From Acephala macrosclerotiorum (lineage: Eukaryota > Ascomycota > Leotiomycetes > Helotiales > Mollisiaceae): a stretch of 64,000 bases of DNA. Of the stretch, positions 1 through 12,528 are shown piece after piece. Below the pieces are notes generated by a model. The model was not told the DNA's origin. It searched no databases and was given only the letters and a program-made list of their open reading frames with translations. Positions within the stretch are counted from its first letter, which is position 1. Each line of letters begins with the position of its first letter. The DNA lies in NCBI GenBank assembly GCA_014904845.1, contig MU119209.1:635380-699379 (forward strand), in the 5' to 3' direction. The translations under genes and the position numbers were made by a program.

Positions 1-45
1 TGGATGACCAAAGATGATGTTTTCTGCAAGATCAAACACACCCCT

Positions 46-1286
46 TCATCCAAGCTTCTTGAAATCCTTGAGATCCAATCCGCAGATGCCACCTTCCAAA
101 GCTTGCACTGACTCAATCATATTGGCTCGCACACCGTGACAAGCATGCTTGATATAGTATCCCTTCAGATTCCCATCACATTTGCTTTTCAGGTCCATGT
201 CCCGAATCCGCCGTGCCAGAGTATTGAATGCAATGCCATTGAAAGGTCTCTTTGGCGTTGGGTATATGCCGATTCGTGCAGAGGCTTTGATCAATGAGCC
301 AAGGAACATCGAGTCACAAGCCAAGCTGTATGCAAGCTCGGCCGGATCAGTTGTGCTATCGACTGGGGCACATTGGTACTCGGAGGAAATGTACCTGTTG
401 GTCAGTTCGTCGACGACGGAGAGAAGGTTATCGATCGCTTCCATGCGGCGCTCTTTGATGACATCTGCGGATAAATGTAAGCTTGGAAAAAAAATTGTTA
501 ACAGGGACGGTACTTACCAAGAAGGGTGTCTGGAATTGGAGGGTCAAACTCAAGACCGTTCTCGAGCAGAGTATGCGGCGCTCGTTGTATAATTACCATC
601 GTCATGGTCTTGAATATTTTGGGCTTCTCGAAGACCCAGGAAATGAACAGCCACGACATGATTTCCTGTCTGTATCCATCATATCTGTCTGGTAGACCTC
701 TCTTACTTAACCTGCGGATCCACATATTCGAGAACACCTCGATCACTTCTACCATATGGTATTTGTTGACTAAGATGGCAATTTGATTGAGCATGAATAG
801 GGTGGTCTTCCGCGGAACCGTTCGTGTGTGGCCGTGGACAACATTCAGTAGGACAATAAAGGCGTCTGGATCGTCGTCCGGGAGCTCGATCTCGACACTG
901 CCTTCCGAATGCAGCGTTACTCCCTCTTTAAACTTATTTCGGTCTAGCATGGCTGCAAATACTGGTGAGGCTAGCATTAAATGCCTAGAAGAGACTTGCA
1001 TGTGAACTGTTTGGTTCAAGAGCACGACGCACTGCCCAGCTTCTGATGCGGTAGTTTCATTGTTGTTGTGGTCGAGATCCATTGTAGGGCCTTCTTGCGT
1101 GGAGACATTATCGCTGCCAGGAAAGGTATCAGGGTCTTCCTCATCGCCGGCTATGCTTGTCGACTCCGAATCTGGCTCGTTTAGTTCCTCCTTCTCACAG
1201 CGTCGGGTAAGCTTGAGGAGAACATCGCCCTGCGGGTCGAAGGTATGAGATTCGATCTCCAGATGGGACCAGCTGAATGTATCCAT
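46..1286 (-). CDS. BTB-domain family protein, copy A
   Basis: Two exons, 1286-518 and 464-46, with a 53-bp GT-AG intron in phase 1; 395 aa. The start at 1286 is chosen because it places the family signature FDPQGDVLLKL close to the N terminus, as in the paralogues at 29-49 kb; an in-frame ATG at 1346 would add 20 residues. After a Glu/Asp/Ser-rich linker comes a BTB core containing VSSRHLMLASPVF, LPDDDPDAF, VVHGH and ILVNKYHMVEV. The first exon ends in IPDTLLG, and the second encodes the family C-terminal domain (LGSLIKASARIGIYPTPKRP and GLDLKDF). Fungal BTB proteins usually mediate dimerisation or act as Cullin-3 adaptors, but no partner can be read here. The copy is intact and lies 28 kb from the main array, so it may be an outlier of the same expansion. 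Confidence 0.88.
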
Positions 1287-1979
1287 CTTGGTGGTTGTAC
1301 TGCTTCGATGTTGCTTATCTTTCGCCTCTTCTGATGCGAGGAGCAAACAAGGAAACAGGCACTTGGGTAGGCTAAATGTGCAGCAACTTCCTTAATATCT
1401 CTGCTTTAGAGTAAGAGCAAATGCTCAAAGAGCTGAGCAAAAAGTTTGACAGCGATCAAACTCATGATGCGTGTCTTGCTGGCGCAGTGCGAGTCAGAAA
1501 TAGGTCATGACGATGTGCTGGAGCCGATGGTTGTCCAAGGTTGCTCGCTTAAGGAGGGGTATCGCTATAAGGCACGTGGCACACGTGTTAGCCCTATTTT
1601 GAACTAGCTCAACAGAGTGATTAATGGTCCTCGTTTCTTCCATCAATGCTCCCCTTCCTTCTCCATGAACATCAACCTTGGATCTTATTTAGGAACCATC
1701 TAAAGAGGCCCTTTTTTCCCTTTTGATGGCACGGCGCGGGCATATTTGGTGAAGCTATCGAGCCTCGAAGCAAGTGCTGACCATAATCCTGCTTTCAACT
1801 TGATTCGCTGATTTGTCCGAGGTCTCAAGTGCTAGAGAGATCTTCCCTGCAGTATGTAAGACGCCGCCCAGTATTGAGCGCTTAAAGATTGAGCTTTGCC
1901 CTCACTGAGCATCTCCTCTTCCTCATTACTGACATTGTTACATCGCTCAGCTGTTGAATTTTGAACAAGATTTTTCACA
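1287..1979. other. Intergenic, divergent promoter region
   Basis: Gap between copy A (minus strand) and the epoxide hydrolase gene (plus strand), so it should hold the promoters of both. I see no credible reading frame, RNA gene or repeat. Confidence 0.6.
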
Positions 1980-3376
1980 ATGTCGAAGCCAACGCCTTTC
2001 AAAATTTCCGTCTCAGACGACCTCCTGTCATTCATTCAGCAGCGCGTTGCGACGGCTCGAATTCCACCCGGTTTGGAGTTTCCTCCGTCAGAAGCGTGGT
2101 CAGATGGTATTCCACCCACCACTGTCAGTCAGATTCGAGATTATTGGGAGAAGAAATATGACTGGCGAGCCGTTGAAGCACGCATCAACAACCATCTCAA
2201 AATGTTCACGATCCCGATTAGCGAGGCTGGGGAAGACCTAGTCATTCACTTTGTTCACCACCGTTCCGATCGAGAAGGCGCCATCCCTTTGCTTTTCCAG
2301 CATGGTTGGCCGGGAAGTTTTCTTGAAGTCGAAAAAATTATCGATTCGTTGACTTCACCATCCAATCCGAGCCAACAAGCATATCATGTTGTTGCTCCTT
2401 CCTTGCCTGGCTTTGCATTCTCGTCTTGTCCGAAAAGAGACGACTTTATGGTCAAGAACATGGCAGCTGTGGACAACAAACTTATGTATGCCTTGGGATA
2501 CCCTAAGTACATGGCACAGGGTGGTGATTGGGGCTCTATTGTTATTCGGCATATTGGTCTCATGTACCCGGAAAGCTGTCTTGCAATTCACGTCAACATG
2601 CTCTTTTCAGGACCACCAAGTATCTGGAGAAATCCCCTGACTCTGGTGTACTTCATGTTCTGGGCGATGTGGCAAGATAAGTCGAAAGATGGCAGTCTTT
2701 TGGGTAGGATTATGTGGTGGATGAGAGAAGAATCAGGTTAGTTCTAAGATGCCCGCCTGAGTTCAATTTTGGTTGATATGTTTTCAGGGTATCTGGAAAT
2801 CCAGGGAACGAAGCCACAGACGTTGTCTTATGGCCTAGTTGACTCACCGATTGGGATGGTTGCGTGGTTGAGAGACAAGATGGAACCCTTGATCGACACT
2901 GATTTCTCTTGGAGTGAGGAAGAGACGATCACTTGGGCTATGGTCGGTGTCCCCGATATCAACAGACTTCACAGCTCACATTTCCGCAGATGTATATCAT
3001 CCCTGGACATTCAGGACATGCACAGATCTACAAAAACGCGAAAGGAAAGAAGGTGGAAGCACAGAAGTCGATGTTGTCGAGCCCTATCTCATCCAAGGTT
3101 GACTTTGGAGCATCTCTATTTCCGAAAGGTAAGTAGGGAAGGTTCCCTCCATTGTTTGAGTCTAACAATGTCGTAGAGACGATGAATATTCCACGATGGT
3201 GGGCAGCATGTGGGGTGGCACTGAACATCGTGTATTGGAAGGAGCATGATAAAGGTGGTCATTTTGCTGCTACGGAGAGTCCTGATGTTCTGGTTCAAGA
3301 CATCCGGGAGTTCACTGAGAAAATAAGGCCTGAGCATCGAGCAGAGCTGGTGAAAAGTGGGAAATTGAAGATTTAA
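1980..3376 (+). CDS. Microsomal-type epoxide hydrolase
   Basis: Four exons: 1980-2736, 2788-2942, 2990-3128 and 3177-3376. The introns are 51, 47 and 48 bp, and the product is 416 aa, normal for the family. The protein opens with an EHN-type N-terminal domain (FKISVSDDLLSFIQQRV), followed by an alpha/beta-hydrolase fold. HGWPGS at residues 108-113 is the oxyanion-hole motif, GGDWG at 181-185 carries the nucleophilic Asp183, and the C-terminal KGGHFAATE supplies the catalytic His. A YIIPGHSGH stretch in the cap region fits the family. Such enzymes add water to epoxides to give vicinal diols, in detoxification or secondary metabolism. No N-terminal membrane anchor is evident, so a soluble location is likely. 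No pathway genes adjoin it. Confidence 0.9.
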
Positions 3377-3903
3377 TGTCTTGTTGAAATGAAATCAAAT
3401 GTATAGCGAACCTGGTGGTTCCTACGACGCCAAGCTTGTTTGAATTTAGTCCTCGCTTCTCCCCTCTCAGGGCCGTTCCGTGCTCTTGTCTCTGAGCACA
3501 GGCCTATTGCGAGATATCCTTAGGGATCTCCAGTACCAAGCTCAGGGCAACAAACGTGCTGCAACTCAAATATATAATGAACCAAGAACTTTCTTCTATG
3601 AGGCTTTTCCAATGCTTTTAGGTAATTATCACCTCATGTCTAACAAAATGACCTCCTCACCATGGAATGCCGCTAGCCAATCCTTAGCAAGCGCACCCCG
3701 CAAAAGTGGGTCCACGATGCATTAACGGTTGCAACTCAGCCCTCTACACTTTCCTCCTTCGTTATTCACTCACTCTTCCCCCATCTACACTTTGCTGCCA
3801 CCGCCGCAGCTTCAATGGGCCAAATTTTAGCCTCTCGTTTATTTCCTCTTCGGGTTTCTTCTCGGTTTGAATTTCGGTTTATCTTTCGAAGTCAGCAGCC
3901 AAA
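3377..3903. other. Intergenic
   Basis: Holds the 3' end of the epoxide hydrolase gene and the pyrimidine-rich leader of the F-box gene (about 3720-3900). An 81-codon reading frame at 3480-3725 has no recognisable content and is treated as chance. Confidence 0.5.
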
Positions 3904-5232
3904 ATGGTCGTCTTTCTGGATCTTGAGGATGAGAATGAGCCTCCAGAACAAGTTCGGAATACACATTGGTTGATGCAGCAGCATGGGAATGCAGATTTGT
4001 TGAGGAGTTTGAGTCTGCGGTCGCAAAGGGGTGATGAGGAGGGGAGGGAGAATCCTAATAAGGAGAAGGGTATTACGGAAGCTTTGGCTTGCTATCCGTA
4101 CGTCAATCAAGAGACGCGTCATGACCGCTATCCATGTTTTTCATCTGGAAAGTAGAATACTGACGGCATATTCTCCTAGGGTCATTGCCTCGATTGCCTC
4201 CCATATCGACTTGAATACTATCGATGCGCTCTCTCTCACATGCCGCCAGATTCGAGCGAACCTGCTTCAGTTCCGCAATCAGCTCATTATTTCCACGCTC
4301 CACTGCGAGAACGAGGAGATAGAACCAGATCCAGAACATACGTTCAGATACCGAGCCCGCGCTGCGGACTGGTATTTTGTTGAGAGTGGCAGAGAAGCAA
4401 TCGGATCTGGGGCTGGCAAGTTTGGTGATTGTGCCAGAGATATGGTTGGCGAGTGTAGAAGATGTAATCGTGTTGTTTGCAGAGTAAGCATACTCCCGTT
4501 TCTTAGGCACATGGATACTAATGAAAGTAGAACTGCACGATCAAACCTCCAGCACCCATCCTCCTACGCCACCGCCACCGTCGAATCTGCAGCGCTTGCT
4601 CGCGAGTCCCTCTCACCTCACTCGTTCACCCGACTTCAGTGACACATACCCACGATGAACCTGTTCCATCTCCGACGATGCTCAGCACTGAGACCATGAA
4701 GCGGGAAATCTGTACATGCCCCGAGGGCGTCTGGCTCTGCCAACCCTGTGGCCGCAGTCTTCGAAGCTCCGACGTTGAGTATGAAAGCATCTGGAAATGG
4801 CGGACCCGCTACTTACCCTCACTCGGCGGTCTCGGAGTCGGCATCGGCGAAGGGAATCGTGGCGTCCCATGCGGTCGAGGTAGAGAATGTGTAGCAGCTA
4901 AAGAAGTCGAGTCAGAGGTCGACTGTGATGCCGAGGACGCTCGAGATAGCAACAATGCCAGTCCGTCATCGAGTCCCAGCTCAAGTGGCATCATTCGAAA
5001 CGGGACACCGACTCAGATGGGGCCTGGATATGCGAGACACGAGATAGAGGGTATCGGAGGTAGAGTGAAGACGAAATTGGTCAGGATGGTCAAGGTTGGT
5101 GCCTGTGTCCCAGAGTTCGAGGTGGAGAAGGATGCTGGTAAGTTTCTGGTTAGGGAACAAGAAGGTAGGGCGCGGAGCTGGTGTGGTTGGTGTTGGAGGG
5201 TAATTCCTAGCGTTAAGGATGTCATCGAATGA
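3904..5232 (+). CDS. F-box protein with Cys-rich C-terminal region
   Basis: Three exons: 3904-4097, 4180-4483 and 4531-5232; 399 aa. An F-box-like stretch spans about residues 62-105 (VIASIASHIDLNTIDALSLT followed by CRQIRANL) and is interrupted at its start by the first intron. Downstream are paired cysteines: ECRRCNRVVCRNC, then RICSACSRVPL, CTCPEGVWLCQPC and WCGWCW. This spacing suggests a metal-binding module. F-box proteins are substrate receptors of SCF ubiquitin ligases; this two-part layout matches an uncharacterised ascomycete family. A Ser-rich acidic linker (about residues 290-330) is probably disordered. The second intron falls inside the Cys-rich motif, and its removal restores the C-R-N-C spacing, which supports the splice model. 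The substrate is unknown. Confidence 0.82.
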
Positions 5233-6007
5233 GCATATGAGCATACGGAGCGTAATGTGGTTGGGATTTCGATTGAAACAGAGTGATGGTATTGAGACTA
5301 GGCAACCTATGGAATTCAATATTTGAAGTGCGTACTCGATCCGTACACAAGCGCATCTAACCCTCCTTTGAGTTGCTCTCATATTCAGTAAACCCAAAGA
5401 AAGCTCTCCCCTCGTTTCGCTCTCCTTCCCCCTTTCTTTCCCTTAGCCCCCGAAGCTAACCCACATTCCCACATCTCCACGTAAACGCCGCATCCATATT
5501 CATATAGATTTAAATAAATAAAAATTATAGCATCAATCCGCACAAGCTATCTCGCCAGCCAATCGACTGTGCGGATTGTGGAGGGCAGACACCGTCGACT
5601 ATTACTTCTTCAAAACTTTGTTTCTTCTAAAAAACTCTTTGTTAGATTTGAAATTCTTCTGCCCTTCTACCTGCCAACCTACCAACTTCGGAAGCAAATC
5701 CTTTCTCGGCAAGGGTTTCTTACTCCGACGTCCACATGGGCGTCGGAGGTTCTTTTGTCTTTTCTTGGAACTTTTGAAATTTTTCTGTTGCGCGAATGGA
5801 GTGGAGGGCTTTTTATGGTGAGTTTCTTGGGCTGCTTTTTGGAAAAAGGGGGGCTAAGCGAATTCTTCTAGGAATGCTAAGAGTCCAAGCGAGCGGGTGG
5901 TGGTGGCTCTTGGTTGCGGAACGGGTGAAGTTGGATTTGGTTCAGATGTAGTAGCGATCTCGGGGGAGAGGGCACCAAGTTCATTCATTCATAATTCATT
6001 CTCTCAT
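5233..6007. other. Intergenic, convergent 3' ends
   Basis: Lies between two genes that converge. It is pyrimidine-rich around 5400-5470 and AT-rich around 5500-5530. Reading frames at 5569-5871 show no protein-like composition. Nothing else seen. Confidence 0.5.
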
Positions 6008-7568
6008 CTAATTTGCCTCAGACAATAACCCCTCTTCTTCCTCTACTGTCGTTGCTTGCCTACTCCTACTCCTCCCAGCGCCTCCCCTGCTCAATCGTTG
6101 TCTCTCCCAATCGTCTCTCCCTGCCCAATTACCCCAAGCTTTGACTAGGTAACCTATGCCAAACCCGGCTGTTGCATCCCATACTGCCTGGCCGTGATAG
6201 AAGGCATGGCATAACATGCCAGCCAGAAACCCTACGCCGTCATTCTTGAATGCTAGGAGGAAGCCAACAGTCATGAACATCACTGTCCACCTTTCCATTC
6301 TCTCTTCGTCGCTCAATTGGCGCTGCTGTTTTGAACCATTTGGTCCACTGCCTTCTCCGTTACCGTTATTGTTGCTTGATCTAGAGTCCGAAACTTCCCA
6401 GAGGTCCCTGGCGCCGTGGTTTAGGCTTTCGCCGACCTTTGCGAGTTCGAGGCCCGCTGCTAGGACCATGATACCCAACAATCCTTTCGGGTATGAATGC
6501 AAAAGAGAGATAAGCTCCTCTCCAAAGAACAACCCGAGCAGGATCTTGAAACTCCCAAGCATGATAATACTCGCACCACTCCTTGCCCCGAATCGATACT
6601 GCGCAGCTAAGCCGCCAGAGCCGTGACATACAGGCATGGCGCCGAACCAACCACCGATCAGATTCATCATCGCGACGCTGATTCCAATGGACGTGACGGA
6701 TGGTGCTGGAAGGTGAGGCAGGAGGTCTGAGGATAGGTAGGAGACTGCTATTATGGAGTTGAGGGTCGTGAGAGGGATCTGGCCAAGTCCTGCATTCAGG
6801 GCTCCGGATTGGAAAGCGGTCCATGATGGGAGGTAGGTTTGGGGATCCCAGAATCTGAATGAGGGTAACGAGTTTGAACCTGCGATTATGATGGATAAGA
6901 TTAGGCCAAGGAGGAAGATAGTTAAAGCGTAGGGTATCTTTGGGAATTTTTGGGTGAGGAGGAGGAAGATGAATGCGAAGAATGCCCAGAGGAGATTATC
7001 GAATGGGCTCGGGGTTGTCCAGCCAAGGGGTTGGAGGAGAGTGGTTCCGGCTGAGAGGACAAGGGAGAGGCCGGCGCCGACTTGGATTCCTTTGACGACG
7101 GGAGTGGGGATGACGTGCGTGAACCATCGTAAAAGACCACTGATACTGAATAGGATGACGACGGAGGAGGTGGTGAAGCCTGCTGAGATGGTCTCTTCGA
7201 TTGTGAACTTGCGAGCGATGGCTACTGCAGCGATTGCCTGGGAGTATGTTAGTCCACATGATTTATCAACTTTAGTTGGTAAAGGCAGTAAGATCTTCTC
7301 GATTTAAGCTTACTTTCATGGGTTGCACTGGCAGTGGTATGCCAAAGGCTACTCCTGTGAAGATGTTCCAGAGTCCTGAGAAGACGAGCGTTGTGGAGAG
7401 TGATATTGAGTTGTTGATTGCTAAAGCGATCATGAGTGGGAGGAGCGTTCCCAAATCACCCAATGATCCAGAAATTTCGGACAAAGGAGAGCTTCGGAGG
7501 ACAGCAATATTGTTGGCATGAAATCGTCTGATCTGAGTGAAATCCATCTTTATAGCTGTAAGAGCCAA
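6008..7568 (-). CDS. MOT1-type molybdate transporter
   Basis: Two exons, 7568-7314 and 7237-6008, with a 76-bp intron; 494 aa from the first ATG (a second ATG lies at 7547). Near the N terminus it has GSLGDLGTLLPL and, across the intron, GIPLPVQPMKAIAAVAIAR. These are the paired signatures of the MOT1 molybdate transporter family, a relative of SulP sulfate permeases that lacks the STAS domain. Many hydrophobic helices follow, with GGWFGAMPVCHGSGGLAAQY as a second conserved block around residue 280. An Asn/Ser/Gly linker separates the last helices, and the tail is Arg/Ser-rich and acidic. The expected role is high-affinity molybdate uptake for molybdenum-cofactor enzymes such as nitrate reductase. 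Membrane location (plasma membrane or vacuole) cannot be decided from sequence. Confidence 0.88.
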
Positions 7569-8046
7569 GGCAAGGTGAGCGGGCCGGGACGAGGCAGCGG
7601 AGCCTGTTCTCTAAGAGGATGGTGAACCTGAGCTACAGAAATTAAGTGGGGTTTGGAAGCAAATTCTACCGCGGGATCCAGTTTGGATAGAGCATACAGT
7701 ATAGGAGCAAGAATATTTACGGTAATGAAAGAGAAAGAACATGCCCGAGGGACTTTCGTAGGTTTGTCGATGTCTCACATGGGTCTTGGTCATTTGAGCG
7801 GAAATGCAGTGTAATCGCTCTCGCTTAGCTAGGGGGAGTTCGGGCCCGAAGCAGGTGGGATGCATCACTAAAAGTGGGTCCAAGACAAACGCGCTTCGCG
7901 ACGCGTTCTGGTGAACCACTTCCACTTCCCAACCTCTCGAAGCTTCATACTTCAACAACCATGAATACTTCTCCTGCATGATCCTTGAGTATTGCCATTC
8001 GATAATTTTTATTGTTTTCGAACATTCATACCTTTACGAAGGAACA
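7569..8046. other. Intergenic, divergent promoter region
   Basis: Separates the molybdate transporter (minus) and mrc1 (plus). It contains an MluI cell-cycle box at 7901-7906, described separately. A 122-codon minus-strand frame (7611-7979) lacks protein-like features. Confidence 0.5.
7901..7906. promoter_or_regulatory. MluI cell-cycle box (ACGCGT) upstream of mrc1
   Basis: A perfect palindromic ACGCGT lies 141 bp upstream of the mrc1 start codon, in a CG-rich stretch (GCGCTTCGCGACGCGTTC). This is the core binding site of MBF in yeasts, which drives G1/S transcription; fission yeast mrc1 is a known MBF target. The site is seen in the sequence, but its use here is inference. Confidence 0.45.
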
Positions 8047-11000
8047 ATGGCCTCTACACGAGAATCTTCTCCAGTTTGGAGTGAAGCTGGCACTGCTTCT
8101 CCAGGTCAATTGACGCCGACTTCGAAAGTTAAAGCTCTGTTGGCCGCGTTGGACAATGATTCGGACGATGAAAGTGTTGCTGGAGCTTCGAGAAGCAAAT
8201 CAGTCTCCCCCATTACCCAGTTGACATCAGCGAAAGCAACAAATAGAGTTGACACCTCGATGCCTTCTCGGGAACGCGACGACGAAGCCACGAAAGCTGC
8301 AGAGCCTAGCTTAGAGGAGGATGAAGAAATCGTACGACCGAAGGGGCGCATGGCTGCTCGAATGCAAGCAGAACAAGAAAGTTCTGAGGAGGACGTGTCA
8401 CCAGCTGTTGACGCGCGGGAGAGAGTACGAAAAATGCTTGCAGCTAGAAGCAAGTCACCTACACCAACTACCAATGCTGAAGACAATGGAGAGGATCAGG
8501 ATAGTGATATGCCGGTTGTGTCACGGAAACGAAAGATTCGACAAGGTCGTCGAGAAACTCCCAAGTCGAGCCCAGCAAAAGGTCCTGCATCGCCAAGCTT
8601 ATTCGTCTCACCACAAAGACATAAATCTGCTAGCCCTCCTCGCGATGGATCAGATTCCGATGATCTGCCAGAAGACCCAACCAAAGATGACCGATTCATG
8701 GCTCTTGTGGCGAAGAAGAGACAGGAGCGTCAGGCTCGGGATGCCGAGGCTGCAAAGGAGAAGGCCAAGAAAGCTGCAGAAAAGAAGCGATATACCGAGA
8801 TGCTGCAGGAGGAGGAGAATGATAACAGTGATGATGAGAGTGGACGACGGCTTACACAACAGACCCGACCAACTCGCAAGGCCAGCAAGAGAGCGATTGA
8901 GGAGATCAATCGGGAATCTCAACGCATAAGCCGGAACCAACAATTGACACATCAGGCTGTCACGAAGAAGAAGATTACCAAGGAGAGCTTGTTTGCGAGA
9001 TTCAATTTCAGAGGTGCCAAGCAGGAAGAGGGTGAGGAGCTTCCCCGCCCCTCCAGCTCCAGCTCTGCAGCACCACATTCGGATGCCGAGGCGAAGGATA
9101 CACCACCAACCTCACCAGCTTCTCAACATGGGGAAGATAAAGACGTTGCGATTCCGATCCAAGTGCCAGCTTCGGAAGAGGAGGAAGGTGATAACGCTGA
9201 TTTGCCGACATTAGAGGAAGCTTTGGCCTCATCACCTCTGCGCCGACTAGACAAAGGGAAAGGAAAGGCCATAGAAGAGCCCGTTGCAGAGCAAGTCCAA
9301 GAGTCCATAGTTCCCAAGAAGCCAATGTTTACTCAGCGACCCATCAGAGTCCGACCACCAAAGCCTGCTGATCGGACGATACCTCCGATGGACGATTCCG
9401 ACAGTGATCTCGAGGTTATTGCTGCAAAGACGCCGAAGTTGAAGAAGAAGCTTGACGCAATGTTTAACAACGTTCCGGCGAATCAAGGAAAAGAGTCACA
9501 CGCACTCCATGTCCAGCGAATGTTGGCTCACCTTTCATCTCCCGGAAAGGAAAACCGAGGACGTAACAAGAAGCCTTCCATGACGACCACCGAACTTGAG
9601 ATGTCGTTGCAGCAACGTGCAAGACAGCAGGCAGCCCGTGAAAGAGAGGAGAGATTAGATGCTTTGAGGGCCAAGGGGATCATCGTCCAGACAGCTGAAG
9701 AGCGAGAGAAGGAAATGGTTGATGTTGATGACATCCTTGCCGCTGCCAGACGAGAGCAGGAAGAGCTTGCCAAACGTGAGAAGGCTGCTGCCAAGAAGGA
9801 GCACAGAGACAATGGCGAGGTCGACCCCTTGGGCGACAGCAGCGATGATGAGGATTGGGAGGAAAGCAAGGAGGAGAGCAAGGCTCTCGATGACGAGCTG
9901 ACTATTTCCGGCTCCGAGGATGAAGAGGGCGAGAATGAATCCGGAGAGGATGCCAGTGAAGAAAGCGTTGGAGAAGAGGAGGATGAAGATGCGATGGCAC
10001 TCGACGAGGAAAAGGAGGCAGCTGCAGTCGCTTCCAAGGGCATGTTTGACAATGAAGCCTCGGAATCTGAAGACGATGAGGCCGAAGCTGAAGTATCGGC
10101 TGACGAAGAGATGGCCGAGAATGCAGTTACGCATGTTGTCGAGGACGAGGAAGAGCAACTACCTGCCCATCGTAGAACTAGAAAACTCAACATTATTTCC
10201 GATGACGAGGACGAGGACGATAGTCCGGAGAAGAAGCACTTCCCACAGGCAACCCAGATCGACTCACCTCTACCCCCAAAGACAGATTCACCAATGGCAC
10301 CAACTTCAGTTCTTCGATCAGCTACCAAGACTTTCATCCCAGGACTGACAGTAGCTGGTCCTGCTGGACTTGGTCTTACCCAGATATTTGCTGGTACAAT
10401 GGACGAGAGTCAAATGGACTTGGATGAGCCCTCGCAGACTGCACCCAGACCTGCTTCGCCACAGTTCAACGGAGCCCAGGAACCAATGGCCTTTTTGAAG
10501 CGGTTTGCCGCTCCCGAACTTCCACCATTCATGCCAACAATGTCGGAGGATACCCAAGACATCGATGATATTAGCCCTTCTCAAGCCACTCATATCCCGG
10601 AATCTCAACCAACACAAGGGGTCTCGCAAGGGATTGATCTACACTTCTCTCAATCACAAGTTCACGAGTTTGACAGTCTTGTTGACGACGCACAGATGTC
10701 ACCATTTGTAGCCACCCAAGACGCAGGTTTCCAAGATTATACTCCAATCAAAGGTCGATTTATAAACGCACCACCTTCGACAGTGGAGACTGTTGTTCTT
10801 GAGCCAACAGCTGTGCCAGAAACCATGGAGGAGACCCCAATTGTTAAGAAGAAGGGCAAGCTTCGCCGACGAGCTCCTCAAGTGGCAGCCTTCTCGGACG
10901 AAGAAGATGCTGGAGAGTCTGCTGAACTAGCTGTCGATGGGGATGACTTTGAAATCACAGCAAACGTGTTCGATGTGATGAAGAAAGCTTCCAAGAAGAA

Positions 11001-12303
11001 GGTTGTTGTCGATGAATTCAACAAGAAGAAAAGCGAAGCGAAGGGAATGGTCCACGAGCAAGCTGAGGAATCAGAGGATGAATATGCTGGCCTGGGCGGT
11101 GCTAGTGACGATGAGAGTGGTGGCGAAGAGGATGCATACGTCAAGGAGATGATCGATGATGGGGCTGGAAAGGATGTGGATGAGAGCAAGTTGGCGGCGT
11201 TCTATGCGTAAGTCTAGCACACAAAACTTTAGGACAATCTCTAACATTCATGTAGGGACCGCGAGAGAGCGAGCGACGAAAAGCAAGTCGAGAAACTGTT
11301 CAAAGACATTACCAATGGCACGCTCCGACGCAAACGTGGAGCTGACCTTGACTTGTCTGATTCTGACGATGGAGGAGAAGCAAAGAAGCGAAGAAAGCGG
11401 AAAGAATTTGCCAAGATGCGTAAAGCTCTTTTAGCTGATGAGCGGATTGGCAAGATCGCTGAGAACCCCAAGAGACAAGCATTCCTGCGAGCGATTGAGG
11501 ACCGTGGCAGTGAAGACGAAATGGACTTCTTAAATGACTTCGCGGAGCAAGAAGAGAGTCAGGACTCGCAGTCACAATCTCAAGACGAGGGATCGCAACA
11601 AGTTGTGCTGGATAGTCAGCCAACTGAGATGGGTCCGCCCAAACGAAAGCGATCAGACGATGCAGCAGATGCTGCAAATCGACCACCACCTCATCTCCGA
11701 AGAACGAAGCCAGTCAAGAAACCGTCCAACATCTCAGAGATCCGCGAGTCCTTGTCTAGCCTCATCGAGGAGCCAAACGCTATTATCGCCCCTGCCGACT
11801 ACGGCTCTGACTCTGACGATGATTTGGAGATTGAGGATGAAAACGACTTGAACTCAAGCAGAGTCAAGGAAAAGGAGAACCGGGATCCATTCGCACTGCG
11901 CAGGACCAATGTTTCCATCATCGATAGAATCTCTCTTAAGCGACAGTCATCTAGCACAATATCGACCAGCGCGAAACTTGCCTTTACTGTCTCGTCTGCT
12001 ACTCCGGGATTCAAGGTGCCGCTTTTGTTGAGGCGTGCTACTACGAACAGCTTGGCATCTTCGACAAGCTCGAGCGCCAGTGGTGGTATGTCTGCTACCG
12101 AAAGAATGGCAGGCGGGGCGGGTAGTGAGGGTGTGAGGAGAGGTGGAGGAAAGGGAAGTGGGATCAACTACTTCGCCAGGGAGAGTGAGAGAAGGGCGGC
12201 CGTGGCTAAGAGAGAAGGGAGGAGAGAACAGAAGCTGGTGAAGGGAGCTCAAGTGAGGGCTAAGGTGGTTGGTGGATTATTCGGTGGTGGGAAATTTGAA
12301 TGA
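8047..12303 (+). CDS. mrc1: Mediator of replication checkpoint (Mrc1/Claspin-like)
   Basis: Two exons, 8047-11207 and 11256-12303, with a 48-bp intron; 1402 aa. The ATG at 8047 has a better context than the in-frame one at 7978. The protein is highly charged and mostly disordered, with many Ser/Asp/Glu tracts and coiled-coil-like Lys/Glu/Arg runs (about residues 215-275 and 500-600). SQ and TQ sites cluster from about residue 730 to 900; these are the usual targets of Mec1/ATR-type kinases. The Mrc1-like domain spans the intron: DAYVKEMIDD, then ADRERASDEKQVEKLFKDI, KEFAKMRKALLADERIGKIA and DEMDFLNDFAEQ. The function expected from the family is to travel with the replication fork, link helicase and polymerase epsilon, and relay the checkpoint signal to the Rad53/Cds1 kinase. 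Confidence 0.93.
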
Positions 12304-12528
12304 GTTTTGTGTTACGGTATATAGTGGGAGTTCGGGTCAGGCATGGTGTTCGGAGTCAAGATTGCATAGAACTTCAATCGAAGTCAGGATGAGGCAATTA
12401 AATTGTCGATCATTGAAATACGAAGTACATACAGACAAATGTTCCTCTATCCCTATGTACAAACCCCTGTGACGCCCTCAGATAATGATACAAATCTAAC
12501 AGATCCTACCCAGCAGGACCTCAATCCT

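Noticed and set aside
3702..7882. Shared 13-mer AAAAGTGGGTCCA upstream of the F-box gene (3702-3714) and mrc1 (7870-7882)
   Set aside because: Dozens of identical 13-mers are expected by chance in a window of this size, and the two genes are not functionally linked.
9528..10337. Long Ser-rich frame antisense to mrc1
   Set aside because: It is the complement of the Glu/Asp-rich GAN codons of mrc1, a usual shadow effect.
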